Shown here piece after piece: positions 18,068 through 26,713 of a DNA stretch of 64,000 nt. Origin of the DNA: a virus; the IMG/VR virus record IMGVR_UViG_3300020428_000007, positions 124,001-188,000 of that record. One strand, written 5' to 3'. How positions within the stretch are numbered: the first letter of the stretch is position 1; each line of letters opens with the position of its first letter. The position numbers and the translations under genes are program-made. The notes beneath the pieces are model-generated. The model was not told the DNA's origin and did not search any database. It worked only from the letters and a program-made list of their open reading frames with translations.

Positions 18068-20581
18068 TTATGCTTCACCAGATGCTGCGCTACCACTTCC
18101 ATAAGTAATGCTGAACGTTGCAGCAGGTCCGAATGCGAAGTCTGTACGATAGACGTAGTAGTCTGTACCACCAATGTTGATTTCAGCAGGTGAACCAAAT
18201 TCACCGTCGTTGAGAGAGTGTTTACCCATATCCCAACTACCAGCTTGGTTATTGCCTGTATTGACAATATACAGATAGCCCCAATCTTTTGGATAAAGAA
18301 TAAAGCCTTGCTCTTCGTTATTGTCGTTAAGAGGACCTACTGTAATCTCTTCACCAGATGTACCAGTTAGTTCACCACCACCTAACGGATTAGAGTCAGT
18401 TAGTAGATCGTAGAACGCTGGACTTGCGTAGTCTGCTCTATAGTCTTGGATAGGTGCAACACCGTAACGTGGTGAAACATCGCTATCAGCAACATTAAGT
18501 GCAAGCGTATCTTGAACAGTAGTACCGTTCTCAGTATATGTACCTCGAATAGTAACAACCTTATTGCCTGTAACGTCACCAAGAAGAACATCGTTATTGT
18601 TCACACCAGTAAACGTACTTCCATACGCATTACCAACAAACGAACGGCTAAGACTAGGACTAGTTTTAACGTTTGCTGTACTACCATCGTTGTAAGTAAC
18701 AACGTAAGTAATTATTGCAGTCTGACCCTCAGTGTATTCAGTACCACTATCAGTAGATACTTCAAGAGATACAGGTACAAGTGCGGCAGCAATGATATCA
18801 ACGTCTTTAGTTGCAGACATTGTTTGACCTTGAATCTCATGAGAAGCAGAGATTGTTACCTGCTGATCAGAGTCAACATCATTAGCAGTTAACACACCTG
18901 ACGATGCAATCGAACCGTATGTATTACCTGCTGTAATTGACCAAGTTGGATCATTAGTAAAGTCCTGAGTAGAACTATCATCGTAAGTAACACGCAAGCG
19001 GTACTGTGAAGTAGTCTGCTCGTTAACAGAGTTCGCACCAACAATTACAGCACTAATAGGTGCTGGTGGGTTATTGATAAGTGCAACGTCCAAGTTAGCT
19101 CGTACTGTATTACCATATTCAGTAAATTCAGCAGTTAGCCTTACTGAGCGGTCTTGATTGATAGAGCCAGCAGTTAGTTCCTGTCCATTCAATGTGCTAT
19201 ATGCATTGCTTGACTGTGCAAACGAATCAGGAGTAAATGGAACAACTTCTGAACCATCATCGTACACAAGCTTAACTGTGTAGTTAGCCGATTCGCCCTC
19301 AGCAAGAGAAGTAGGCCCAATGATTTCAAGTGATTGAATAAGGGGGTCTGTATCAAGAATCGTAACAGTCTTAGATGCAGTAACTTCAACACCGTCATAC
19401 GTATAAGACGCATCAAGAACAGTAGTCTTGTCACCACCATTAACTTCTTTAGCCGTAAGTAAGGCAGTACCGTTAATAGTAGCATAGTTAGTTTGACTAC
19501 TTGTAATACTATCAGCAATAACGTCCTGAGTAGAGTTGTCGTTAAACGTAGCACGGACAACATACTGGAACGTTGTATTTTCGTCGATAGCATTATCACC
19601 AACAATTTCTAAACCAACTACTTCAAGACCTACAGAAACCTGAACGTTATGAGTATCAGTAACTGTGATTCCATCTTCTGTATACGAAGCGCTTAAAACC
19701 ACCTGCGTATTTGAAGTAACATTATTGGTAGTAAAGTCACCTTGTACATTGATAGAAGATATAGAAGTATTAGACGTAGTAAACGAGTTCGGCTGTACTT
19801 GGGCAGTAGTTCCATCAGCGTAGTAGGCTGTCACTGTAAATACTGCGGAATCTTGCTCTGGTACATTGGTAGGTCCGTTAATAGAGATACCAATCAGTGA
19901 ACGGTCGATTTCTACCATATCGTCCTCAGTCGGAAACTTCCAAATAGCAATCCATTCGTTTGGATTGCTTTCACTCTGACCGATAATGAATAACATCATA
20001 CCTTGCTGCGGCGGCGCTGACGTAGAAACAAGAGCATAATCATTAGCATTAATTTTAATCTTGGTTCTTGGATAGTCGGGGTGCGTATGGAAAGTAGGAT
20101 ACCGATCATCTGAGTTACGTGGGTCTTCAATTGAAACGACACGAGACTCAGCTTCTTCTGCGCTAAGTACAACCAAACCATGCTTATTTCTTGCAGCAGG
20201 ACCTGTAGGCTCTGCGTCTGTAGTAATACCATGCAAGCGAGGGTCTTCTACTACTGGTGAGTAATACTGGTCAGGAGTCCATAGATCTGCATACGCTTGA
20301 ATCTCTTCCCATGAATTTTTATAGAAGCCTGTATCAGCGTGACTGATACGCTTCAATGCTTTCTGATAAGCTGGATGTTCAGGGTCAGCAGGCAACCAAA
20401 TAACGTTATATGGAAGTTGACTGAATGTAGGTTCAAAGAAAGAAACTACCACAATAAACAATCTGTTTGGGTGTGAACGCTCTGGCTGTATCTCAAACTT
20501 AATAGGAGTATCGGGTGCTACGTTTCGATAACCTGCAAGTGTAAGATAATTACTGATAAAATCAATTAATTGTTGATCCAT
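18068..20581 (-). CDS. tail protein with five Ig-like (Big_2-type) repeats
   Basis: This 837-residue protein has three parts. Residues 1-225 match the N-terminal module of the two smaller proteins at 20938 and 21676 (LPYNVIWLP, then YQKALKRIS, then a short HTHPDYPRT segment). Residues about 229-318, 322-410, 416-502, 508-598 and 603-698 are five Ig-like repeats, each with a (L/V).(I/V).G...(V/L).E opening, a Y.DGST or Y.DDST core and an ASYT..G..V end. Residues 705-837 form a Tyr/Gly-rich tip. Ig-like repeats in phage tail proteins are thought to help contact with cell-surface glycans. It shares 1 base with the next gene at 20581. Confidence 0.8.
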   Translation of the reverse strand: MDQQLIDFISNYLTLAGYRNVAPDTPIKFEIQPERSHPNRLFIVVVSFFEPTFSQLPYNVIWLPADPEHPAYQKALKRISHADTGFYKNSWEEIQAYADLWTPDQYYSPVVEDPRLHGITTDAEPTGPAARNKHGLVVLSAEEAESRVVSIEDPRNSDDRYPTFHTHPDYPRTKIKINANDYALVSTSAPPQQGMMLFIIGQSESNPNEWIAIWKFPTEDDMVEIDRSLIGISINGPTNVPEQDSAVFTVTAYYADGTTAQVQPNSFTTSNTSISSINVQGDFTTNNVTSNTQVVLSASYTEDGITVTDTHNVQVSVGLEVVGLEIVGDNAIDENTTFQYVVRATFNDNSTQDVIADSITSSQTNYATINGTALLTAKEVNGGDKTTVLDASYTYDGVEVTASKTVTILDTDPLIQSLEIIGPTSLAEGESANYTVKLVYDDGSEVVPFTPDSFAQSSNAYSTLNGQELTAGSINQDRSVRLTAEFTEYGNTVRANLDVALINNPPAPISAVIVGANSVNEQTTSQYRLRVTYDDSSTQDFTNDPTWSITAGNTYGSIASSGVLTANDVDSDQQVTISASHEIQGQTMSATKDVDIIAAALVPVSLEVSTDSGTEYTEGQTAIITYVVTYNDGSTANVKTSPSLSRSFVGNAYGSTFTGVNNNDVLLGDVTGNKVVTIRGTYTENGTTVQDTLALNVADSDVSPRYGVAPIQDYRADYASPAFYDLLTDSNPLGGGELTGTSGEEITVGPLNDNNEEQGFILYPKDWGYLYIVNTGNNQAGSWDMGKHSLNDGEFGSPAEINIGGTDYYVYRTDFAFGPAATFSITYGSGSAASGEA

Positions 20582-20928
20582 TATTCTTCTCCCTCAGCGA
20601 CCTGAAAAGATTGAATGATATCAACGGTGGTAACTCCATCAGTTAATATACATCTTAAATCTACAGTTCCGGGTTGGTCAAACGTTACGTCAAAGTACTC
20701 TGCTTCTACGTGCGTAGGATTGTCAGGTAGTGGAACGTTGATAGGTGGGCCGTATTCAATACTGGCTTTCATATCTACTACTGACATATCTGTAGGATTG
20801 AACCAGCCTACAAAGTGCATTTCGTTTTGATCGTTTTCTCCCCAAATAGGCATGAGAACACGTTTAGTTGTACCGAGTGGAATCTTGTCAGGATGACTGA
20901 CTCCGTATCGAGTTGTTGTACTTGGCAT
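20581..20928 (-). CDS. small beta-rich tail-cluster protein, 115 aa
   Basis: The sequence alternates short strands (KRVLMPIW, EAEYFDVTFDQPGTVDLRCIL, VDIIQSFQV) in the manner of a single Ig-like domain. It is encoded between two paralogues of family B and directly before the Ig-repeat protein, overlapping it by one base. No enzyme motif. It could be a separate Ig-like module or a tail accessory protein; this is inferred from fold pattern and place. Confidence 0.6.
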   Translation of the reverse strand: MPSTTTRYGVSHPDKIPLGTTKRVLMPIWGENDQNEMHFVGWFNPTDMSVVDMKASIEYGPPINVPLPDNPTHVEAEYFDVTFDQPGTVDLRCILTDGVTTVDIIQSFQVAEGEE

Positions 20929-20937
20929 GGTAGCTCC

Positions 20938-21663
20938 CTACGCTAAAACAATATCAGCAGATACAATAGAGTAACCAGACAAGCTATCGGCGCGTGACGG
21001 GTTATCTTTGTCTAACTCAGTTACCGCAGGATAGATTTGATTAGCAGTCAATCCATTCCATGCGCTATCTCCTAAGAAGTCTGCCAATGCAGTACCACCT
21101 TCTACAGGAGCCCCATTCGAAATAACTACAGCGCGTCCTGTAGTTGCCAGCCTTGTTGCTGGAACTTCATCATGCATTTCATCATGCGGAAGTGGATAAC
21201 GCGAATCACTAAGAGTAGGGTCGCCCTCAGTAATAACAACAGGGTCTCCTGGGTTAGTTGATGCAACTGTCAGTCGAACAGTACCAAGCGTACTAGAACT
21301 AGCTTCTTCTGTAGTAGGCAGAAGATTATCTTGTGGGTCCCAGAATTGTTCGTCCCACAATTCGTCGAATGTATTAACTTTGTTCCAAGTATGGTTGAAC
21401 GTACCTGTACTTGGAGTAGCCTTTGATTCACGGCGATACATGGTTAAATAGTCAGAGCGCGAACTGTCAAACTGAATCCAAAGAACATTCAAAGGAAGTT
21501 GCATTTCATGAGGTTCAGTTTTAGAAGCTACAATTGTAGTAGTCTTCAATATAGTCGGGTTCGTCTTTCTAACTACGATAGGTGTATTATGTTCAGAGAT
21601 ATTGGTATACGACATAATTCCCAAAACATAATCACGTAGTTTTTGTGATTGAGCGTCAGCCAT
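20938..21663 (-). CDS. tail family B paralogue (241 aa)
   Basis: Related to the genes at 21676 and 18068. The three share an N-terminal block with NTPIV, then LPLNVLWIQF, then Y..(R/K)(R/K).SK. They also share a block ending in D..LSDSRYP before a His-containing loop (PHDEMHDEVPATRLA here, KAHTHEESPATMLA in the neighbour). The C-terminal part is short and Gly/Ser/Ala-rich. It appears to be a tail protein built on the same base module without Ig repeats. Confidence 0.65.
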   Translation of the reverse strand: MADAQSQKLRDYVLGIMSYTNISEHNTPIVVRKTNPTILKTTTIVASKTEPHEMQLPLNVLWIQFDSSRSDYLTMYRRESKATPSTGTFNHTWNKVNTFDELWDEQFWDPQDNLLPTTEEASSSTLGTVRLTVASTNPGDPVVITEGDPTLSDSRYPLPHDEMHDEVPATRLATTGRAVVISNGAPVEGGTALADFLGDSAWNGLTANQIYPAVTELDKDNPSRADSLSGYSIVSADIVLA

Positions 21664-21675
21664 AGGAATACCTTA

Positions 21676-22320
21676 TTAAGTTAAATCGTCAGGTTTGATT
21701 TTACGCCAAACCAAATCACCAGCATCATCAAAAAGAAGTGCTGCGCCTACTTCTGGAACGCTATCAATAATATTAGCGTGACCTGTAGCGTGAGCCAACA
21801 TAGTAGCAGGACTTTCTTCGTGTGTATGCGCTTTTGGTGTACGAGAGTTAGAAAGACGTTCATCGCCTTCCACAATAGCAACTGGATAATCACTATCGAT
21901 TGGGTCTATGCTGAGTCGTACTTTACCTAGTGCTTCTGTAGTAGCAAAAGGAACTGGACTAACACCAACAAGTGTTAAGTCACTTGGGTCATACACCTGC
22001 TCTTCAAGAACATCTTCATAGAAGTATAGAACTTCCCAATCTTGCGTAATGTTTTCAGATTGAAAAATACCAGGGTCTTTAGATATTCTACGAAGTGCTT
22101 TACGGTACAACATACTGTCAGGCCTAAAGCATATCCACACGACGTTCATAGGAAGAACCATATTAATAGGCTCTCCCTGCGCACATACAATAGCGTATGT
22201 GCGATTAGTTGAAACGTCGGTATGTCGCATAACAATAGGTGTATCTTCGGATTGCTCATTGATACCCGACAACTTCTCTAAGTTAGAGATAAGTTGTTCG
22301 AGCTTATATTCCATACCCAT
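21676..22320 (-). CDS. tail family B paralogue (214 aa)
   Basis: The shortest family B member. N-terminal helix, then EDTPIVMRHTD, LPMNVVWICF, YRKALRRISKDPGIF, and a C-terminal block DERLSNSRTPKAHTHEESPA. It is the first gene after the sheath, 10 bases away. The module repeats in 20938 and at the N-terminus of 18068, so it is likely the common docking part of a tail appendage set; that role is inference. Confidence 0.65.
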   Translation of the reverse strand: MGMEYKLEQLISNLEKLSGINEQSEDTPIVMRHTDVSTNRTYAIVCAQGEPINMVLPMNVVWICFRPDSMLYRKALRRISKDPGIFQSENITQDWEVLYFYEDVLEEQVYDPSDLTLVGVSPVPFATTEALGKVRLSIDPIDSDYPVAIVEGDERLSNSRTPKAHTHEESPATMLAHATGHANIIDSVPEVGAALLFDDAGDLVWRKIKPDDLT

Positions 22321-22330
22321 AAAATTTACC

Positions 22331-23974
22331 TTATAGTGTTGCGCGTGAACCAGTTGGATTCACATTGAACGTTACGTGAATTCGCTTAGCCGCGATAACA
22401 GGGTCCATTACCATATCTAGAACTAGATCACCATTGGCAATTGTATCGTTAGTGTTGTTTCGTTCATCACAAATGTTCTGATACTCGTAAACACCACGAC
22501 CTAAACGAATAGGTTCTAGAATTGAATCAGCAATACCACGAATTCTATCACGTAGTAACTGATCGTTTGGACGGAACACACCGCGCAGTGCTGAACGCTG
22601 TGCAGTTTTAAGAACGTAGTTTACTAGGCGAACAACGTTAACGTACTGGAATGCAGTTGCATCTTTCTGAGTAGTTTGTTGTCCCCAAATGACATAACCG
22701 CCACCACGAGGCATTTTGCGAATTGGATTGATTTGAGCCTTATCCAATGCATCACGAGCACCTTGATCATAGTGAACACGAGTACCAAGAATTTCAAGAG
22801 TACCTAGTTCGATACCAGCAGGAGCAAACCATAGCGCACGATTGTTATCAGCTTTGGCAAATGATGCAGCTACATAACCGCTTGGTGGTACATATAGCTC
22901 TAGGTCATTAACCGAATCGTATACGAGAACGTCACTTCCATAAATAGCACTAGCACGGCTAGACATATTAAGAATGTTGTTCTTGTAGTTAATCGCGTCT
23001 GCTACTTCTTGCTTATCGCTAGGTAAGTCTAGGATAGCAACACTATCGCCACGACCTAAAGAGATTTCATTTAATGCATGATGTACAGTGTGGTGAGTAT
23101 ATCCGCAGTTAACAAGAATATCGATATCGACTTCTTCTGGGTCGCTGTAATGCTCTTGCCAAGCTTCGATGATTTGATCGTTAGTTACTGGAAGACCGTC
23201 GCTACCGCCGTCTAGAACAATGCTAGCTTTAGATACGATTTGGAATTCTGAACACAGGTCATTGTTCTTAACGCGAATCAGTTTAGACTTCTTGTTAATA
23301 ACATCTTCGATGAATAGCTGATTGCCTTCTTCATCAACTTCATGATGACGAGTAACAAGAAACGATTCATCAGGACGCGTCTGACCTGTAGCTTTAGCAG
23401 CAAACACATCTACGTAGAAGTGTAATGGGTTATGACCGTTACCGCGAATAGCAACACCAGCAGGATTAGATGGACGTACTTGAACTACGACACCGTTGTT
23501 CCATTCACCTGGGTCAGCAGCACAGAAGTACGCTACCAAGTTAGAAACGCCTGGAGTTGTTGGGGTAAAGCCAAGTGTATTAAGAGGGTCTTCGATGCCT
23601 TCTGGATCATTCGTTGTTTGATTAGTCCAGTTACTCATTGCCAACTGAGGGTTCTGAGCATTAACATCGTCAACTGTAAGGTAAGTACCGGCTGTCAGCG
23701 CTTTGTTAACTACACGAGTTACATAGCACATGCTAGACTGGTAAAGGAAAGGTTCAACTGAATAGTACATATAACCAAATTCAGGACCGCCAGCACCAAA
23801 TTGTGCTTTATAGTCTGCGAAATCAGTTACCAATGTACGTTGACCTACAGGGCCGCGTGGTGCGCCGCCAACAAATGCTGCAATAGAGCTTGGAGCATTT
23901 GCAGGGCGTTCACTTAAATCTTTGATATAAGTGTATACCCCGTAAGCTGGATTAGATGGATTTATGATAGACAT
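22331..23974 (-). CDS. contractile tail sheath protein
   Basis: The 547-residue sequence has the order and motifs of phage tail sheath proteins. The N-terminal part carries AAFVGGAPRGPVGQRTLVTDFADYKAQFG, so SIAAFVGGAPRGP-like and FADYKAQFG motifs. A long middle domain follows, then a C-terminal part with the RGGGYVIWGQQT motif (here PRGGGYVIWGQQ), LRDRIRGIADSILEPI and the closing strand RIHVTFNVNPTG. Sheath subunits stack around the tail tube and contract to drive it into the host cell. This identifies the phage as a myovirus. AGGGAG lies 5 bases before the ATG. A promoter-like sequence sits upstream at 24032-24059. Confidence 0.95.
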   Translation of the reverse strand: MSIINPSNPAYGVYTYIKDLSERPANAPSSIAAFVGGAPRGPVGQRTLVTDFADYKAQFGAGGPEFGYMYYSVEPFLYQSSMCYVTRVVNKALTAGTYLTVDDVNAQNPQLAMSNWTNQTTNDPEGIEDPLNTLGFTPTTPGVSNLVAYFCAADPGEWNNGVVVQVRPSNPAGVAIRGNGHNPLHFYVDVFAAKATGQTRPDESFLVTRHHEVDEEGNQLFIEDVINKKSKLIRVKNNDLCSEFQIVSKASIVLDGGSDGLPVTNDQIIEAWQEHYSDPEEVDIDILVNCGYTHHTVHHALNEISLGRGDSVAILDLPSDKQEVADAINYKNNILNMSSRASAIYGSDVLVYDSVNDLELYVPPSGYVAASFAKADNNRALWFAPAGIELGTLEILGTRVHYDQGARDALDKAQINPIRKMPRGGGYVIWGQQTTQKDATAFQYVNVVRLVNYVLKTAQRSALRGVFRPNDQLLRDRIRGIADSILEPIRLGRGVYEYQNICDERNNTNDTIANGDLVLDMVMDPVIAAKRIHVTFNVNPTGSRATL

Positions 23975-24031
23975 AATTACTCCCTAAAAGGACTATATAA
24001 AGGCTGAATTTCACAGCAATCTTTATATAAA

Positions 24032-24059
24032 ATTATAAAACTTTAAGAGAGTAAGTAAA
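24032..24059 (-). promoter_or_regulatory. candidate sigma70-type promoter for the tail sheath gene
   Basis: On the minus strand TTTACT (24059-24054) is followed after 16 bases by TATAAT (24037-24032), a good match to a sigma70 -35/-10 pair with a perfect -10. The predicted start would be near 24025, giving a leader of about 50 bases before the sheath ATG. A further TATATAAAG and a TTTATATAG lie downstream in the leader and could also serve as late-type TATA boxes. No experiment is implied. Confidence 0.35.
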
Positions 24060-24062
24060 CCG

Positions 24063-24929
24063 TTATTCAAAGAAATCGAAAGAAGAATCAGGCTCAGCAG
24101 GGTTTGGTATATCCATTTCTACATCAAATTCGAAATAGCCACCTTTTAAATCTTTAATCTTTCTTTCGTATTCTTTGATTTTGCTTTTATAGAACTGAAT
24201 TGTTTCTTTAAGAATAGAGCGATACAAACCAGAAGCAGGAACTGAACCGTTTTGAAGGTACATAGTAATAACAAAATAGAATTCATCTTGTTTAAATTCT
24301 GATATCTCGTACTCTACGTTTTTCAATTCTGTTTGAAGAGAGATAACCCTAGCTTCAAGTTCTTCGTATGCAGTTAGTTCCGCAGGTTGGAGTCGGCGAG
24401 CTTCTGCAATTGCTCTTGCTCTATCCGACTTATTCTTTACACGCTCCCATATTTGTTCAAGAGCATGTATGTCTAAAACTGAGTATGCACCTTTAGCTTC
24501 ATAGTAGTAATTAACTAGCGGGCTATTCGGGTCAATTTTATCAGGATGGGTTCTGTTTGATATCTTGTAGAATAGTTTCTTACAAAGCTTTTTGACTTTT
24601 GCGTTAGGCTTATGAACTACATCATCCAGTCTATCTATATCTTTTTGATATTCTTCACGTTTACGACTTCTACGCTTATCAGTATCAGAAGCAACCTGCA
24701 ACTCCCTGAGAAGTCTTTCAAACTCGTCGTAAGTGTCCATGTAAATTGCTTTGAAGCGCTCAGACGTTTCAATGTCTTCCGTACTGTAAGGTGTAACGGC
24801 TTCTACTACTTCTGTTTTAATCGAAGCTAGCTTTTCCAATTCATCATAGGCTTTATCGATTTTGAGTTTAAGAGTTGCTTCGTCTAGACCGTTAAAGTCT
24901 TTAGGAACATATACAACAGGAAGAGTCAC
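24063..24929 (-). CDS. J-domain protein (DnaJ-like co-chaperone), GTG start
   Basis: I place the start at a GTG (24929) preceded by TTGGAGACTAAT, a ribosome site used for other genes in this window. A TTG upstream is in frame but lies across a terminator-like hairpin. Around residues 115-165 the protein has the J-domain core: helix (KKLCKKLFYKISNRT), the HPDK loop (HPD at 128-130) and a following helix ending in a variable AYSVLD. J-domains stimulate the ATPase of host Hsp70 (DnaK). The rest is coiled coil: long charged helices at 40-110 and 180-270, with an acidic tail. The gene ends just before the sheath promoter. Confidence 0.75.
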   Translation of the reverse strand: MTLPVVYVPKDFNGLDEATLKLKIDKAYDELEKLASIKTEVVEAVTPYSTEDIETSERFKAIYMDTYDEFERLLRELQVASDTDKRRSRKREEYQKDIDRLDDVVHKPNAKVKKLCKKLFYKISNRTHPDKIDPNSPLVNYYYEAKGAYSVLDIHALEQIWERVKNKSDRARAIAEARRLQPAELTAYEELEARVISLQTELKNVEYEISEFKQDEFYFVITMYLQNGSVPASGLYRSILKETIQFYKSKIKEYERKIKDLKGGYFEFDVEMDIPNPAEPDSSFDFFE

Positions 24930-24944
24930 ATTAGTCTCCAATAT

Positions 24945-24968
24945 AGTTAAAGGAGGCAAACGCCTCCT
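24945..24968 (-). terminator. Rho-independent terminator-like hairpin
   Basis: On the minus strand the arms AGGAGGC and GCCTCCT (24968-24962 and 24957-24951) form a perfect 7-bp stem with a 4-base loop, GTTT, followed by TTTAAC. It lies in the 55-base gap between the small gene ending at 24985 and the J-domain gene starting at 24929. The U tract is short, so termination may be partial. Confidence 0.55.
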
Positions 24969-24984
24969 AATCAATTTAAGCAGT

Positions 24985-25173
24985 CTAGCGATTAAGCTGA
25001 CCGATATCTTTCGACAGCAAAGCGCTTATGTCTTCTGGTACTTCGTTTCGTACATGCAGATGCTTTCGCAACCAAGCAAGGTTTGCACCGTGCTTGTCTA
25101 CAACTCTACGATTACTAGGTATGTCTAATTTTTTGTTTTGTAAGAATGCGTTTAGACGTTCCAGCTCACTCAT
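24985..25173 (-). CDS. small hypothetical protein, 62 aa
   Basis: An ATG-started frame with AAGGA about 10 bases upstream, 4 bases from the gene at 25178 and ending just before a terminator-like hairpin. The product is hydrophilic and helical with the central motif GANLAWLRKHLHVRN. No domain recognised. Its position is that of the last gene of an operon. Confidence 0.55.
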   Translation of the reverse strand: MSELERLNAFLQNKKLDIPSNRRVVDKHGANLAWLRKHLHVRNEVPEDISALLSKDIGQLNR

Positions 25174-25177
25174 TGAT

Positions 25178-26071
25178 TTATTTTCCTTTTTCCTTGTAGT
25201 GAAGTTCTACTGTGTTAGAAGACAATGCAACAGGATACACCTCTTCTAGTTCAACAGTAGACTCGATTAAGGTAACATTATTGATACCTGTAATTATACC
25301 CTCAACTGCGTATACAGATATGGGCAAATCTTGTTGAGTAAGAACTTTCCAAGCTTCTAAAGCTTTGAACACTTCTTTAGATTTATCTTCATACGAAATC
25401 TTGATAGTGTTGTTCTTATACGAAACCTGAGAATGCGAAATAATATCAAGACTTGTATAACCTAGAGACTCTACCAAATAAGCGGGCATCTTAGTAGTAA
25501 TAACCGCACCATCCTTAATTTTGCTTTCTTGAATACAAGCCACAAGAGAAAAGTATTCAGTTAGTGCAAAAGAAGGAGTTTCTTCTGAGTACTTGCTATA
25601 AAGGTGGTCAACAAGGTCTGGAATGTCCATTTTGAGTTTAGACTGAATAAGTTCAAACTCTTTAGAACTGCTACGTTTAGATAACATGGTTTCCATGCTG
25701 TTCTTCCAAGCCTGTTCTTTAGTTCCTAGATTAGACTCGATTACTTCTTTTGCAGTAGCACCGCCGTACACGCCTTCTGATTTAAAGTAAGAAACCGCAA
25801 TGTCTGGAACATCACTATGAGAACCACCATCAACTTGAACTTTACGAGCCTCTAACATGGCTTCGTTTATCCAAAGACGTTCATACTCTTCGGGAGTTAC
25901 GTAGTCTTTAATGGGAAGTGGGCTGCGCATACTGTGAACATATCGGTAGTAGTAAACACCAAAAGGTTTAATACGATGTTCTTGTATTTGCTTACTTGCC
26001 AAGTCAAAAGAGAAGAAGTTTAAACCGAATAAGCCTGCTCTTGCTTTATAGAAGACGTTTACTTTTTTCAT
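25178..26071 (-). CDS. hypothetical protein, 297 aa
   Basis: Mixed alpha/beta protein with an N-terminal aromatic stretch (KARAGLFGLNFFSFDLAS) and a central Ser/Lys-rich helical part. No catalytic motif, cysteine cluster or signal peptide was seen. The start TAATG overlaps the upstream stop. I do not recognise the family. Its neighbours are the replication-type genes at 26071 and 26714, so a replication or transcription accessory role is possible but unsupported. Confidence 0.6.
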   Translation of the reverse strand: MKKVNVFYKARAGLFGLNFFSFDLASKQIQEHRIKPFGVYYYRYVHSMRSPLPIKDYVTPEEYERLWINEAMLEARKVQVDGGSHSDVPDIAVSYFKSEGVYGGATAKEVIESNLGTKEQAWKNSMETMLSKRSSSKEFELIQSKLKMDIPDLVDHLYSKYSEETPSFALTEYFSLVACIQESKIKDGAVITTKMPAYLVESLGYTSLDIISHSQVSYKNNTIKISYEDKSKEVFKALEAWKVLTQQDLPISVYAVEGIITGINNVTLIESTVELEEVYPVALSSNTVELHYKEKGK

Positions 26072-26694
26072 TATATATCCAAATTTAAAGAACCAATTTT
26101 ATTCTGAGGACCTATACGTATAGCATGGTTTAATTGCATATACAGTCTCTTGCTAAAGAACTCAACTGGGTTGTTACCTGAGTGTACTACGATTCGCGGT
26201 ATTTTATCGAAGTACGTTAAAATGTCTCTTAGTGTTTCTATTCTTTGAGGAGTAGAGTCATCGGTGACATTGCTTAAAATTAGAAGAGAAGGCTTCTGAT
26301 CACGTATCTTATCTATATAGCCGTAAGAAGTATCGGAGTACATTCTATACCAGAGTGGCTTACTTCTGCACTTGCTTTCAGGGTCAGTGTAATCAAATGC
26401 CGCACTTTCCATTACAGTTGCTGCAAAACACTTAGCGCGTAAATCAGATGGATAACTGTTTACACAGGCGATAGTAGGTTCAGATAGTGGGTCAGATATT
26501 AGCTTCTTCGCGGAAGTTAACTGCTGGGCTACTGAGATAATGTTAGACTTTATATCTTCTCGAATTACAGGTTTAAACTGTACTAAACTTTCTTCCAGTT
26601 CAAACTTGATTGAAGAGCCTTGCAGGACAGAGTTATCTAAACCTCTAGCCTGCATTATTTTTAGTATGTGCTTATCGTATTTAAAAGTAATCAT
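26071..26694 (-). CDS. hypothetical protein, 207 aa, possible degenerate AAA+-like
   Basis: The segment KPSLLILSNVTDDSTPQRI followed by helix and RIVVHSG near residues 133-170 is like the Walker B and sensor-1 strands of DnaC/IstB-type helicase loaders, but the expected P-loop is missing: the corresponding place reads PTIACVNSYPSDL. It may be an inactive relative or an unrelated Rossmann-type fold. It lies directly downstream of the helicase gene at 26714. I regard the link as weak. Confidence 0.55.
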   Translation of the reverse strand: MITFKYDKHILKIMQARGLDNSVLQGSSIKFELEESLVQFKPVIREDIKSNIISVAQQLTSAKKLISDPLSEPTIACVNSYPSDLRAKCFAATVMESAAFDYTDPESKCRSKPLWYRMYSDTSYGYIDKIRDQKPSLLILSNVTDDSTPQRIETLRDILTYFDKIPRIVVHSGNNPVEFFSKRLYMQLNHAIRIGPQNKIGSLNLDI

Positions 26695-26713
26695 AGACTC
26701 TATTTACAGTATT

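Noticed and set aside
7217-22320. Diversity-generating retroelement near tail genes
   Set aside because: No reverse transcriptase gene and no template/variable repeat pair was seen.
26071-26694. Active helicase loader (DnaC-like)
   Set aside because: No Walker A P-loop is present; only a strand pattern resembling Walker B and sensor 1 was seen.
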